64,000 nt of DNA from Streptomyces sp. NRRL F-6131 (GTDB taxonomy: Bacteria; Actinomycetota; Actinomycetes; Streptomycetales; Streptomycetaceae), in assembly GCA_000719695.1 (NCBI GenBank), contig JOHN01000001.1, positions 198,014 to 262,013 of the forward strand, in the 5' to 3' direction. The notes beneath the pieces were generated by a model, which was not told where the DNA came from, made no database searches, and saw only the letters and a program-made list of their open reading frames with translations. Below are positions 1-8,829 of the stretch, piece after piece. The translations under genes and the position numbers were made by a program. The stretch's first letter is position 1. Each line of letters starts with the position of its first letter.

Positions 1-1
1 G

Positions 2-709
2 GCCGCCGTCCGCTACGACCGGGACGGCGACCAGCACTACGACGTGGCGAGCGCGCTGATCAAGTCGATCCGGGGCAGTGACGTGGACGCCACGCTGCAC
101 TACCTGGCCCGGATGATCGAGGCGGGGGAGGACCCGCGGTTCATCGCCCGGCGGCTGATGATCTCGGCCAGCGAGGACATCGGGCTGGCCGACCCGACGG
201 CGTTGTCGACGGCGGTGGCGGCGGCCCAGGCGGTCGCGCTGATCGGCTTCCCGGAGGCGCGGATCATCCTCTCCCAGGCGGCCATCGCGCTGGCCCTGGC
301 GCCCAAGTCCAACGCCGCCTACCTGGCGATCGACGCGGCCCTCGCGGACGTCCGGCAGGGGCTGGCCGGGGCGGTCCCGCCGCACCTGCGGGACGCGCAC
401 TACGGCGGCGCCGGGAAGCTGGGGCACGGCAAGGGCTACCAGTACCCGCACGACCTGCCGGAGGGCATCGCGGCCCAGCAGTACGCGCCGGACGCGGTGC
501 ACGGCAAGGCGTACTACCGGCCGACCCGGCACGGTGGCGAGGCCCGCTACGCGGACGTCGTGGAGTGGACCCGGGGGCGGCTGCGCGGCGAGCCCAAGGG
601 CGCGGCCCGGAGCGGGGGCAAGGACAAGGGCGGGGACAAGAGCGGGGACAAGGGCGGGTCGAAGGGTGCCGCCGAGGGCGGGGACCAGGCCGGGTCAAAG
701 GCGGAGTGA
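2..709 (+). CDS. rarA: Replication-associated recombination protein RarA (MgsA), C-terminal part
   Basis: The reading frame is open from base 2, so the gene enters from the left and only the last 235 residues are present. They are the helical, tetramerising C-terminal part of the RarA/MgsA AAA+ ATPase, which acts at stalled forks; the AAA+ core lies outside the window. Recognisable stretches are [40 protein letters not shown] and the closing YQYPHD. The last 40 or so residues are a Gly/Lys/Asp/Ser-rich tail with repeated [13 protein letters not shown] units, absent from the ordered family fold and probably disordered. Confidence 0.9.
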   Translation, partial: AAVRYDRDGDQHYDVASALIKSIRGSDVDATLHYLARMIEAGEDPRFIARRLMISASEDIGLADPTALSTAVAAAQAVALIGFPEARIILSQAAIALALAPKSNAAYLAIDAALADVRQGLAGAVPPHLRDAHYGGAGKLGHGKGYQYPHDLPEGIAAQQYAPDAVHGKAYYRPTRHGGEARYADVVEWTRGRLRGEPKGAARSGGKDKGGDKSGDKGGSKGAAEGGDQAGSKAE

Positions 710-1021
710 TCTGCCGGTATACTCGGTCGGAGTGCCATGTCCCGGGACGGCGGCGGGGGAAACCCGGCCGACCGGCCTCACCAGCGGGACCATGGCCGTC
801 GGCCTCCTCCGGGAGGTCCGCACCAGGAGCGTCGTGCACCGTTTCGGTGTCGCGGGCGACCGGTTTCCCGGTTCGACCGTGTGACCAGCACATTTCGTGC
901 CCGGCTCCGGAGAGCGGCTGATCGCACTGCCCCCGGGCGGTGGGGTTTTCTCCGGGCCGCGACATGCGACCTCCGTCAACACCTGGTGAAGCCGTATTCG
1001 TGAGCAAGGAAGGTTTGGTTC
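710..1021 (+). other. Intergenic leader region upstream of rpsD
   Basis: 312 bases without a convincing gene. A TATACT hexamer at 718-723, with a weak GTCAAA at 694-699 (18-bp spacer), is a candidate promoter just after rarA. It would give rpsD an untranslated leader of nearly 300 nt. The leader has short hairpins such as CCTCC-tccg-GGAGG. Ribosomal-protein leaders are often sites of autogenous control, but I recognise no known S4 leader here. Confidence 0.4.
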
Positions 1022-1636
1022 ATGGCGAACCAGAAGCGCCCCAAGGTCAAGATCGCGCGTGCGCTCGGCGTGCCGCTGACCCCGAAGTCCGTCAAGTACT
1101 TCGAGGCCCGCCCGTACCCGCCCGGCCAGCACGGCCGTGGCCGCAAGCAGAACTCGGACTACAAGGTCCGTCTGGTCGAGAAGCAGCGTCTGCGCGCTCA
1201 GTACGACCTGAGCGAGAAGCAGATGGCGCGCGCGTTCGACCGCGCGAAGAAGGCCGAGGGCAAGACCGGTGAGGCGCTCGTCGCCGAGCTGGAGACCCGC
1301 CTCGACTCCCTGGTCCTGCGTTCGGGCATCGCCCGCACCATCTACCAGGCCCGTCAGATGGTCGTCCACGGCCACATCGAGGTCAACGGCGGCAAGGTCA
1401 ACAAGCCGTCGTACCAGATGAAGCCGGGCTTCGTGGTGACTGTGCGCGAGCGCAGCAAGGAGAAGGTCCCGTTCCAGGTCGCCCGTGAGGGTGGCAACGC
1501 GGGCGAGGGCCAGACCCCGAAGTACCTCGAGGTCAACCTGAAGGCCCTGGCCTTCCGCCTGGACCGTGCGCCGCAGCGCAAGGAGGTCCCGGTGATCTGT
1601 GACGAGCAGCTCGTGGTCGAGTACTACTCGCGCTGA
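1022..1636 (+). CDS. rpsD: 30S ribosomal protein S4
   Basis: 204 residues, full length. S4 is a primary 16S rRNA-binding protein that starts assembly of the small-subunit body. The N-terminus reads MANQKRPKVKIARALG and lacks the Cys zinc site found in some S4 proteins. The S4 RNA-binding fold is visible around residues 95-155 (ETRLDSLVLRSGIARTIYQARQMVVHGHIEVNG). The protein ends in VEYYSR, as is usual in actinobacteria. A GGAAGG Shine-Dalgarno precedes the ATG. It stands alone rather than in the alpha operon, which is normal in actinomycetes. Confidence 0.98.
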   Translation: MANQKRPKVKIARALGVPLTPKSVKYFEARPYPPGQHGRGRKQNSDYKVRLVEKQRLRAQYDLSEKQMARAFDRAKKAEGKTGEALVAELETRLDSLVLRSGIARTIYQARQMVVHGHIEVNGGKVNKPSYQMKPGFVVTVRERSKEKVPFQVAREGGNAGEGQTPKYLEVNLKALAFRLDRAPQRKEVPVICDEQLVVEYYSR

Positions 1637-1665
1637 CCCGCGAGCGGTACGCCTGCAGTACCCAG

Positions 1666-1708
1666 CGAGCCCCCGTCGCCCTCGTGGCGACGGGGGCTCG
1701 CCCCTTTT
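1666..1708 (+). terminator. rpsD terminator
   Basis: A perfect 15-bp inverted repeat (1666-1680 with 1686-1700, loop CTCGT) is followed by a short TTTT run. It sits 30 bases after the rpsD stop, between convergent genes, so it may serve both strands. Confidence 0.85.
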
Positions 1709-1739
1709 CCCGGCGGCTCGCGGCCGGTGCGGGGAGGGG

Positions 1740-2063
1740 TCAGAGCTCCTCGCCGGTCATCGCGGCGACCAGCCGGAGGTGCGGTCGGGCCTCCTCGTGG
1801 CGGCCCTGGCGCTCCAGGGTGCGGCCGAGCATCAGCCGCGCGTAGTCCTCGGTCGGGTCGGCGTCCAGCACCCGGCGCAGTTCGGCCTCGGCCTTGCCGA
1901 GCCGGGCGGAGTGGAAGTAGCTGCGGGCCAGCAGCAGCCGGACCGACAGGTTGGCCGGCTCCTCGGCGAGCACCCCCTCCAGCATCCGGGCGGCGTCGGT
2001 GTAGGCCTTGGAGTCGAAGTAGAAGTTCGCCATGCGGTACTCGTCGGCGATGTGGGCGGCCAC
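1740..2063 (-). CDS. Tetratricopeptide repeat protein
   Basis: 107 residues starting at a GTG preceded by GGAAGGAG on the minus strand; a longer frame exists but lacks a site as good. The sequence consists of about three TPR helix pairs: YRMANFYFDSKAYTDAARML, AEEPANLSVRLLLARSYFHS and YARLMLGRTLERQGRHEEA. Small soluble TPR proteins of this size next to rpsD are common in streptomycetes and are presumed to mediate protein contacts. No enzymatic motif, signal peptide or membrane segment is present. It converges on rpsD. Confidence 0.85.
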   Translation of the reverse strand: MAAHIADEYRMANFYFDSKAYTDAARMLEGVLAEEPANLSVRLLLARSYFHSARLGKAEAELRRVLDADPTEDYARLMLGRTLERQGRHEEARPHLRLVAAMTGEEL

Positions 2064-2206
2064 GGGGTGCTCCTTCCGTACGGGCCGGTCGGTTCTGACC
2101 CCTCCAGCAAAGGACAAGTTTCAACTATTCCCGGGGTGGTTCCGAGCGGCGTGCGGCAGCGACGTGGGCGCGCGGTGGGGGGCGCGCCGGTGGGGGGCGT
2201 GCGGCG

Positions 2207-4405
2207 TCACCGGCCCACCGGTGAGGGGTGCGGGGCCGGCGGCAGCGGGCCGGGCCCGGGCCGCGGGTCCGGCCCCTCCGGGTGCTCGCCGCCGCCCAGC
2301 GCCCGGTGCACGGCGGCGTCCAGGTCGAGCCGGGTGCCGGTGGTGAAGAAGTCGGCGTACTCCTGCTCGGTCAGTCCGGCGACGGCGCGCTCCGCGCAGG
2401 CCCGGTGCGGGCCGTTGAAGGTGCGCGAGCCGAAGAACGGCTTGCCGACCGCCCGCCAGATCCGGTGCGCGGCGCCCTGCAGCACCCGGGCCTCGCGCAG
2501 GTCGCCCGGTTCGCCGGGCCCGGTCGGCTCGGTCGCCAGCAGCGCCAGCAGGTCGATCGCCAGCACGATGCCCAGCAGGTCGTTGAAGAGGTGGTTGAGC
2601 CGGACGCTCTCCCGGGCCAGCGTCCGGGCCGGCCGGACCTCGCCGTTCAACCAGTGCGAGTACGCCAGCGCGTAGAGCCCGTACGCGTACGCCCACTGCT
2701 CGCCGTGCTCCTCGCACAGCTCGCGGACCTGGCCGAGCCACAGCTCGCCGCTCTCCTGCTCGCCCTGGAACAGGTAGGCGATGCCCAGCTCGAACATCGC
2801 CATCAGCACGTTGCTGTTGAGCTCGCCGATGGTTCTGTAGTGCCAGAGCGCCTCCTCGAACAGCTCGGCGGCCCGGGCCGGCTCGTCGCCGATCAGTGCC
2901 GCGCAGCCCTGCCGGTGCACGGCGTAGGCGAGCGCCCGGTCGTCGCCGGTGGCGAGCGCCTGGCGGCGGCACTCCTCCAGCGCGGGCCGGGCGGCCACCA
3001 GGTCACCCTGGAGGGTGGCCATGTAGCCGGTCACCCAGAGCGCCTTGGCCCGGGCCTCGGTGGGCTCCGGGTCCAGGGCCAGCGCCCGGTCCAGCCAGTG
3101 CCTCCCCTCGCCGAGGTGGCCGCAGCCCACCCAGTAGAACCAGAGCGTGCCGGCCATCAGCAGGCCGATCTGCTCCTCGCCCGGTTCGGCCAGGCAGAAC
3201 TCCAGGGCGGCCCGCAGATTGGCGTGCGCCAGCTCGGTGCGTTCGGCCGTCTCCGCCTGCCGGGGGCCGAACCACTCGACCTCGCCCCAGGTGGCCACCC
3301 CCAGGTACCAGTCGCGGTGCCGGCAGAGCAGCCGGTGCTCCTCGCCGGCCGCGCGCAGCCACTGCCGGCCGTACTCGCGCAGGGTGTCCAGCAGCCGGAA
3401 GCGGACCCCGAAGGGGCTGTCCTCGCGCAGCACCACGGACTTGGCGACCAGCTCGGTGAGCAGGTCCAGCAGCTCGTCCGGATCGACGCCCTCGCTGCCG
3501 CACACGTACTCGGCGGCGTCCAGGTCGAAGCCGCCCGCGAAGACCGAGAGGCGGGCCCAGAGTAAACGTTCCTGCACTGTGCAGAGCTCGTGACTCCACC
3601 CGATCGTCGTGCGCAGCGTCCGATGGCGCGGCAGGGCCGCCGGATCACCGCCGGTCAGCAGCCTGAACCGGTCGTCCAGCCGCGCGCCGATCTGCTCCAC
3701 CGACAGCGCCCGCAGCCGCCCGGCGGCCAGCTCCACCGCGAGCGGGATGCCGTCCAGCCGACGGCACAGCTGGGCGATCCCCTCGGCGTTCCCGGCGGTG
3801 ACCGCGAACGACGGCAGCACCGCCCGGGCGCGGTCCGCGAACAGCACCACCGCGTCCGGCGGCGCCCCCGGGAGGATCGCCCCGGCCGTGCCGACCGGCA
3901 GCGGCGCCAGGTTCAGCAGGTGCTCCCCGGCCGTCCGCAGCGCCACCCGGCTGGTCGCCAGCACCCGCAGGCCGGGCAGTGCCCGCAGCAGGGCGACGGC
4001 CAGCTCGGCGCAGTCCGCCACGAGGTGCTCGCAGCCGTCCAGCACCAGCAGCAGCCGCCGCCCGGCGAGCTGCTCGGTGAGCACCTCCAGCGGGGTCCGC
4101 GCGGTGCCGTCGGTCAGCCGCAGCGCCTCCAGCACGGCGTGGCCGAGCAGCCGGCCGTCCTGCACCGGGGCCACCTCGACCAGCCAGGTGCCGTCCGGGA
4201 AGGCCCCGGCCGCCCGGGCCGCGCCCCGCAGCGCCAGTCGGCTCTTGCCGACCCCGCCCGGGCCGGTGACCGTCACCAGTCGCCGGTCGGCCAGCAGCAG
4301 GGCCAGCTCGGTCAGCTCGCCCTGCCGGCCGACGAAGCTGGTGACCTCCGCCGGGAGCCGCCCCGGCACCGGCCGGTCCGGCCGTGGTGTGGAATCCCGA
4401 TCCAA
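2207..4405 (-). CDS. STAND-class AAA ATPase / AfsR-like regulator with TPR-like C-terminus, no HTH seen
   Basis: 732 residues from a TTG start chosen because GGGGAG lies 7 bases upstream and the family's usual start (LPAEVTSFVGR...) follows soon after. Walker A is GPGGVGKS at residues 48-55 and Walker B LLLVLD at about 118-123. The DGIPLAVELAA and ATSRVALR stretches are typical of the NB-ARC/STAND ATPase of AfsR- and LuxR-type regulators. The second half is helical and TPR-like. Unlike relatives, I see neither an N-terminal SARP nor a C-terminal LuxR helix-turn-helix, so DNA binding is unproven. One leucine (motif QERLLW) is encoded by TTA at 3563-3565, which predicts dependence on the bldA tRNA. 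It diverges from the DUF948 gene. Confidence 0.8.
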   Translation of the reverse strand: MDRDSTPRPDRPVPGRLPAEVTSFVGRQGELTELALLLADRRLVTVTGPGGVGKSRLALRGAARAAGAFPDGTWLVEVAPVQDGRLLGHAVLEALRLTDGTARTPLEVLTEQLAGRRLLLVLDGCEHLVADCAELAVALLRALPGLRVLATSRVALRTAGEHLLNLAPLPVGTAGAILPGAPPDAVVLFADRARAVLPSFAVTAGNAEGIAQLCRRLDGIPLAVELAAGRLRALSVEQIGARLDDRFRLLTGGDPAALPRHRTLRTTIGWSHELCTVQERLLWARLSVFAGGFDLDAAEYVCGSEGVDPDELLDLLTELVAKSVVLREDSPFGVRFRLLDTLREYGRQWLRAAGEEHRLLCRHRDWYLGVATWGEVEWFGPRQAETAERTELAHANLRAALEFCLAEPGEEQIGLLMAGTLWFYWVGCGHLGEGRHWLDRALALDPEPTEARAKALWVTGYMATLQGDLVAARPALEECRRQALATGDDRALAYAVHRQGCAALIGDEPARAAELFEEALWHYRTIGELNSNVLMAMFELGIAYLFQGEQESGELWLGQVRELCEEHGEQWAYAYGLYALAYSHWLNGEVRPARTLARESVRLNHLFNDLLGIVLAIDLLALLATEPTGPGEPGDLREARVLQGAAHRIWRAVGKPFFGSRTFNGPHRACAERAVAGLTEQEYADFFTTGTRLDLDAAVHRALGGGEHPEGPDPRPGPGPLPPAPHPSPVGR

Positions 4406-4635
4406 CGCCCTGCTCCCCGCTTCGCGGCCCGGGCCAGGTCGGCCCGGGCGTCCGTCTCGGCCGCGTGGGTGGCGGCCCGCCTGGCAGAACGAGGTGACCG
4501 GCGGGTAGGTTACGCGCGCCGATCGCACACCCGGTCGGTTCGCCGCGCGCCCCGCTGGGGAAACCCGGTCCGGAAACCCGGTGCGGTCGCGATAGGGTTC
4601 CCCTGGGAAACAGCAAGGCGAGGGAGCGCGCAAAG

Positions 4636-5112
4636 GTGTCCGTGGGAGAGCTGGCCGGTCTGCTCGTCGCCGTGTTCTGGGCGGTCCTGGTCACGCTGCT
4701 CGCCGTCGTCCTGGTCCGGCTCTCGCGGGTGCTCAAGGAGGCCACCGTCCTGGTCGCCGCCGTCACCGAGCAGGCCGTGCCGCTGCTGACCGACGCCGGA
4801 GCCGCCGTGCGCAGCGCCAACGAGCAGCTGGAGCGGGTGGACGAGATCACCGCCAACGTGCAGGACGCCGCGGCCAACGCCAACGCGCTCTCCTCCACCG
4901 TCGCGGCCACCCTCGGCGGCCCGCTGGTCAAGGTCGCGGCGTTCAGCTACGGCGTGCGCAAGGCGGTCGCCAAGCAGCAGGGCACCCTGACGGTGCCCAC
5001 CCAGCCGACCGAGCGCGAGGAGCTGGCCCGGCTGATCCGGGCCGAGGTGCGCGCCGCGACCGCGCCCAGGGGCGGTCTGCTCGCCAGGGTCCGGCGCGCG
5101 GTGAGGGGCTGA
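4636..5112 (+). CDS. DUF948 domain-containing membrane protein
   Basis: 158 residues from a GTG start. An N-terminal membrane helix (roughly residues 5-27, LAGLLVAVFWAVLVTLLAVVL) is followed by a soluble, heptad-like helical region rich in Ala, Glu and Val. This is the DUF948 layout, related in shape to membrane-anchored coiled-coil proteins. The pair with the downstream DUF6167 gene directly upstream of alaS is conserved in streptomycetes. The function is unknown; an envelope or scaffold role is an inference from topology. Confidence 0.85.
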   Translation: MSVGELAGLLVAVFWAVLVTLLAVVLVRLSRVLKEATVLVAAVTEQAVPLLTDAGAAVRSANEQLERVDEITANVQDAAANANALSSTVAATLGGPLVKVAAFSYGVRKAVAKQQGTLTVPTQPTEREELARLIRAEVRAATAPRGGLLARVRRAVRG

Positions 5113-5116
5113 CGAC

Positions 5117-5557
5117 ATGGTGCGACGCATCTTCTGGATGGCGGTCGGCGCCGGCGCCACCGTCTGGGCCATGAACAAGGCCAACGACGCGGTGCACCGG
5201 CTCACCCCGGACAGCCTCTCCGGCACCGCCGCGCGCGGCGCGCTGCACCTGGGCGACCTGGCCAAGCAGTTCGCCCAGGACGTGCGGGCCGGCATGACCG
5301 AGCGCGAGGAGCAGCTGCGCGAGGACCTCGGACTGGACGGCACCGCCGTCGTCGAACCGCGCCGCCCCCGAGTCCTGCGCGGAGAGCCCCAGTACCGAGC
5401 TATCTCGGCGGCGCCCGGTAGCCCGGCCGCCGCCCTGCCTCCGCCCAGCCGTGCCCGCGCCTCCACCGACGGTGCCGGCACCACCCCCCAAGCCATCGAG
5501 AAAACGCCCCGGCGCGCGCTTCCGCCGCGGGGCGGTACCAACCGGAAGGACCACTAA
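5117..5557 (+). CDS. DUF6167 family protein
   Basis: 146 residues. The N-terminus [21 protein letters not shown] is a short hydrophobic segment, probably a membrane anchor. A helical region follows ([29 protein letters not shown]), then a Pro/Arg-rich, probably disordered tail. It begins 4 bases after the DUF948 gene and its TAA stop overlaps the alaS ATG (TAATG), so it is probably translationally coupled with alaS. The function is unknown. Confidence 0.82.
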   Translation: MVRRIFWMAVGAGATVWAMNKANDAVHRLTPDSLSGTAARGALHLGDLAKQFAQDVRAGMTEREEQLREDLGLDGTAVVEPRRPRVLRGEPQYRAISAAPGSPAAALPPPSRARASTDGAGTTPQAIEKTPRRALPPRGGTNRKDH

Positions 5558-8226
5558 TGGAGTCGGCAGAGATCCGCCGCCGCTGGCTGCGCTTCTTCGA
5601 GGAGCGCGGCCACACCGTCGTTCCGTCGGCGTCCCTGGTCGCCGACGACCCCACCCTGCTGCTGGTCAACGCCGGCATGGTGCCCTTCAAGCCGTACTTC
5701 CTGGGCGAGGTCAAGCCGCAGTTCTCGCGTGCGACCAGCGTCCAGAAGTGCGTGCGCACCCTGGACATCGAGGAGGTCGGGAAGACCACCCGGCACGGCT
5801 CCTTCTTCCAGATGTGCGGCAACTTCTCCTTCGGCGACTACTTCAAGGAAGGAGCCATCAAGTTCGCCTGGGAGCTGCTCACCACTCCCGTCGCGGACGG
5901 TGGCTACGGCCTGGAGAAGGAGAAGCTCTGGATCACCGTCTACAAGGACGACGACGAGGCCGAGCAGATCTGGCGCGACGTCATCGGCGTCCCGTCGGAG
6001 CGCATCCAGCGCCTGGGCATGAAGGACAACTTCTGGTCGATGGGCGTGCCCGGCCCGTGCGGCCCGTGCTCGGAGATCAACTACGACCGCGGCCCCGCCT
6101 ACGGCGAGGAGGGCGGCCCGGCCGTCAACGGCGAGCGCTACCTGGAGATCTGGAACCTGGTCTTCATGCAGTACGAGCGCGGCCACGGCGACGGCAAGGA
6201 CGGCTTCGAGATCCTCGGCGACCTGCCGAGCAAGAACATCGACACCGGCCTCGGCCTGGAGCGTCTGGCCGCCATCCTGCAGGGCGTCGACAACCTCTTC
6301 GAGATCGACACCAGCCGGATGATCCTGGACCGCGCCGCCGAGCTCACCGGCCACACCTACGGCGCCGACCACCGGTCGGACGTCTCGCTGCGCGTGGTCA
6401 CCGACCACATCCGCACCGCGCTGATGCTGATCGGCGACGGCGTCACCCCGGGCAACGAGGGCCGCGGCTACGTGCTGCGCCGCATCCTGCGCCGCGCCAT
6501 CCGCAACATGCGCCTGCTGGGCGCCACCGGTGTGGTCGCCAAGGACCTCACCGACGTCGCGATCAAGGCGATGGCCCCGCAGTACCCGGAGCTGGAGACC
6601 GACCGCAAGCGCATCGAGACGGTCGTCGTCGGCGAGGAGGCGGCCTTCCTGCAGACGCTGAAGGCCGGCACCAGCCTGCTCGACGCCGCGGTCACCGAGA
6701 CCAAGCAGGCCGGCGGCGCGGTGCTCTCCGGCGACCAGGCGTTCAAGCTGCACGACACGTACGGCTTCCCGATCGACCTGACCCTGGAGATGGCCGAGGA
6801 GCAGGGCCTCCAGGTCGACGAGGCCGGCTTCCGCCGCCTGATGCAGGAGCAGCGGGACCGCGCCAAGGCGGACGCCAAGGCCAAGAAGATGGGCCACGCC
6901 GACGTCGCCGCGTACCGCGAGGTCGCCGACAAGTCCGGCGCCAGCGTCTTCACCGGCTACTCCCTCACCGAGGGCGAGGCCACCGTGGTCGGCCTGCTGG
7001 TGGACGGCGTCCCGGCGCCGGCCGCCTCGGAGGGCGACGAGGTCGAGATCATCCTCGACCGCACCCCGTTCTACGCCGAGGGCGGCGGCCAGCTCGCCGA
7101 CCACGGCCGGATCCGGCTGGACTCCGGCGCGGTCGTCGAGATCCGCGACGTGCAGCAGCCGGTCCCGGGTGTGGTCGTGCACTCCGGCGGCGTGCTGTTC
7201 GGCGAGGTCGTGCTCGGCGCCGCCGCCTACGCCACCATCGACGTGGACCGCCGTCGGGCGATCGCCCGCGCCCACTCGGCCACCCACCTGACCCACCAGG
7301 CGCTGCGCGACGCGCTCGGCCCGACGGCCGCCCAGGCCGGTTCGGAGAACGCCCCGGGCCGCTTCCGCTTCGACTTCGGCTCGCCCGCCGCCGTGCCCGG
7401 CAGCGTGCTGACCGACGTCGAGCAGAAGATCAACGACGTGCTGACCCGCGAGCTGGAGGTCACCGCCGAGGTCATGACGATGGACCAGGCCCGCAAGGCC
7501 GGCGCCATCGCGATGTTCGGCGAGAAGTACGGCGACGAGGTCCGGGTCGTCACCATCGGCGACTTCTCCAAGGAGCTGTGCGGTGGCACGCACGTCGGCA
7601 ACACCGCCCAGCTGGGCCTGGTGAAGCTGCTCGGCGAGTCCTCGATCGGCTCCGGCGTGCGCCGGGTGGAGGCGCTGGTCGGCGCCGACGCGTACCGGTT
7701 CCTGGCCCGTGAGCACACGGTGGTCGCCCAGCTGACCGAGCTGGTCAAGGGCCGCCCGGAGGAGCTGCCGGAGAAGATCTCCGGGATGCTCAGCAAGCTC
7801 AAGGACGCCGAGAAGGAGATCGAGCGCTTCCGCGCCGAGAAGGTGCTCGCGGCCGCCGCGGGTCTCGCCGACTCCGCCGAGGACGTGCACGGCATCGCCG
7901 TGGTGGCCGCCCGGGTCGCCGACGGCACCGGCGCGGACGAGCTGCGCAAGCTGGTCCTGGACGTGCGCGGCCGGCTCGGCTCGCGCCCGGCCGTGGTCGC
8001 CGCCTTCACCGTGGCCAACGACCGCCCGCTGACCGTGATCGCCACCAACGAGGACGCCCGCGGCCGCGGCATCAAGGCCGGCGAGCTGGTCCGCACCGCG
8101 GCCAAGACCCTCGGCGGCGGCGGTGGCGGCAAGGACGACGTCGCCCAGGGCGGCGGCACCAACCCGGCCGCGATCGACGAGGCCCTCGCCGCGGTGCGTG
8201 GCCTGGTCGCGGAGCGCGCTTCCTGA
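5557..8226 (+). CDS. alaS: Alanine--tRNA ligase
   Basis: 889 residues, full length. It charges tRNA-Ala and clears Ser- and Gly-tRNA-Ala by editing. The class II catalytic domain opens with [23 protein letters not shown]. The editing domain has the zinc and editing residues H573-x3-H577 (HSATH) and C675-GGTH-H679. The C-terminal DHHA1/C-Ala region ends in a glycine-rich GGGGGGKDD segment. The ATG overlaps the previous stop, and ruvX follows 16 bases on, so alaS lies in one operon with DUF948, DUF6167, ruvX and probably mltG. Confidence 0.98.
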   Translation: MESAEIRRRWLRFFEERGHTVVPSASLVADDPTLLLVNAGMVPFKPYFLGEVKPQFSRATSVQKCVRTLDIEEVGKTTRHGSFFQMCGNFSFGDYFKEGAIKFAWELLTTPVADGGYGLEKEKLWITVYKDDDEAEQIWRDVIGVPSERIQRLGMKDNFWSMGVPGPCGPCSEINYDRGPAYGEEGGPAVNGERYLEIWNLVFMQYERGHGDGKDGFEILGDLPSKNIDTGLGLERLAAILQGVDNLFEIDTSRMILDRAAELTGHTYGADHRSDVSLRVVTDHIRTALMLIGDGVTPGNEGRGYVLRRILRRAIRNMRLLGATGVVAKDLTDVAIKAMAPQYPELETDRKRIETVVVGEEAAFLQTLKAGTSLLDAAVTETKQAGGAVLSGDQAFKLHDTYGFPIDLTLEMAEEQGLQVDEAGFRRLMQEQRDRAKADAKAKKMGHADVAAYREVADKSGASVFTGYSLTEGEATVVGLLVDGVPAPAASEGDEVEIILDRTPFYAEGGGQLADHGRIRLDSGAVVEIRDVQQPVPGVVVHSGGVLFGEVVLGAAAYATIDVDRRRAIARAHSATHLTHQALRDALGPTAAQAGSENAPGRFRFDFGSPAAVPGSVLTDVEQKINDVLTRELEVTAEVMTMDQARKAGAIAMFGEKYGDEVRVVTIGDFSKELCGGTHVGNTAQLGLVKLLGESSIGSGVRRVEALVGADAYRFLAREHTVVAQLTELVKGRPEELPEKISGMLSKLKDAEKEIERFRAEKVLAAAAGLADSAEDVHGIAVVAARVADGTGADELRKLVLDVRGRLGSRPAVVAAFTVANDRPLTVIATNEDARGRGIKAGELVRTAAKTLGGGGGGKDDVAQGGGTNPAAIDEALAAVRGLVAERAS

Positions 8227-8242
8227 TGGGGTCGTCGTTCTG

Positions 8243-8731
8243 ATGGAGTTCGAGGAGAAGCCCTTCCGACGTGGCCGGCGGATCGCCGTCGACGTCGGGG
8301 ACGCCCGGATCGGGGTCGCGTCCTGCGACCCCGACGGGGTGCTCGCCACCCCGGTGGAGACCGTGCCGGCCGGGGTGAAGTCTCAGGCCCGGATCGCCGC
8401 GATCGTCGAGGAGTACGGCGCGATCGAGGTGATCGTCGGCCTGCCGCGCTCGCTCAGCGGCAAGGAGGGCCCGGCGGCGGAGAAGGTCCGCGGCTACGCG
8501 GCCCGGCTGGCCACCCGGCTCTGGCCGGTCCCGGTCCGGCTGGTCGACGAGCGGATGTCGACGGTCACCGCGACCCACGGGCTGCGCGCCTCGGGGGTCA
8601 AGGCCAAGAAGGGCCGCTCGGTGGTCGACCAGGCCGCCGCGGTGGTGATCCTGCAGACCGCCCTTGAGTCCGAACGGGTGAGCGGACGCCCGCCCGGTGA
8701 GAGCGTCGAGGCCGCGGGCCGACCGGCCTGA
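8243..8731 (+). CDS. ruvX: Putative Holliday junction resolvase / pre-16S rRNA nuclease RuvX (YqgF)
   Basis: 162 residues from the ATG at 8243; an upstream extension of the frame overlaps alaS and is not family-like. The RNase H-like fold is shown by RRIAVDVGDARIGVASCD (first catalytic Asp), VIVGLPRSLSGKEGPAAEKV and LVDERMSTVTA, ending with SVVDQAAAVVILQ. In E. coli the family matures the 16S rRNA 5' end; older annotation is Holliday junction resolvase. Its place between alaS and mltG is the standard actinobacterial arrangement. Confidence 0.95.
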   Translation: MEFEEKPFRRGRRIAVDVGDARIGVASCDPDGVLATPVETVPAGVKSQARIAAIVEEYGAIEVIVGLPRSLSGKEGPAAEKVRGYAARLATRLWPVPVRLVDERMSTVTATHGLRASGVKAKKGRSVVDQAAAVVILQTALESERVSGRPPGESVEAAGRPA

Positions 8732-8745
8732 TCTAACGTCCCGGT

Positions 8746-8781
8746 GAGGGGTCCGTGCGGACGCGTCCGCACGGACCCCTC
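8746..8781 (+). terminator. 36-bp perfect palindrome between ruvX and mltG
   Basis: GAGGGGTCCGTGCGGACG is followed at once by its exact reverse complement. No clear T-run follows, so it may be a rho-independent terminator typical of high-GC actinomycetes, an mRNA 3' stabiliser, or an attenuator before mltG. Confidence 0.6.
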
Positions 8782-8829
8782 TGCCGTTGCCGTCGTGCCG
8801 CACGCCGTGCGGACCGCCGAGGGGGCGTT

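Noticed and set aside
5451..8349. Long overlapping frames over alaS (753 residues plus, 931 residues minus)
   Set aside because: Low-complexity, Arg- or Leu/Val/Asp-biased shadows; AlaS explains the strand and frame fully.
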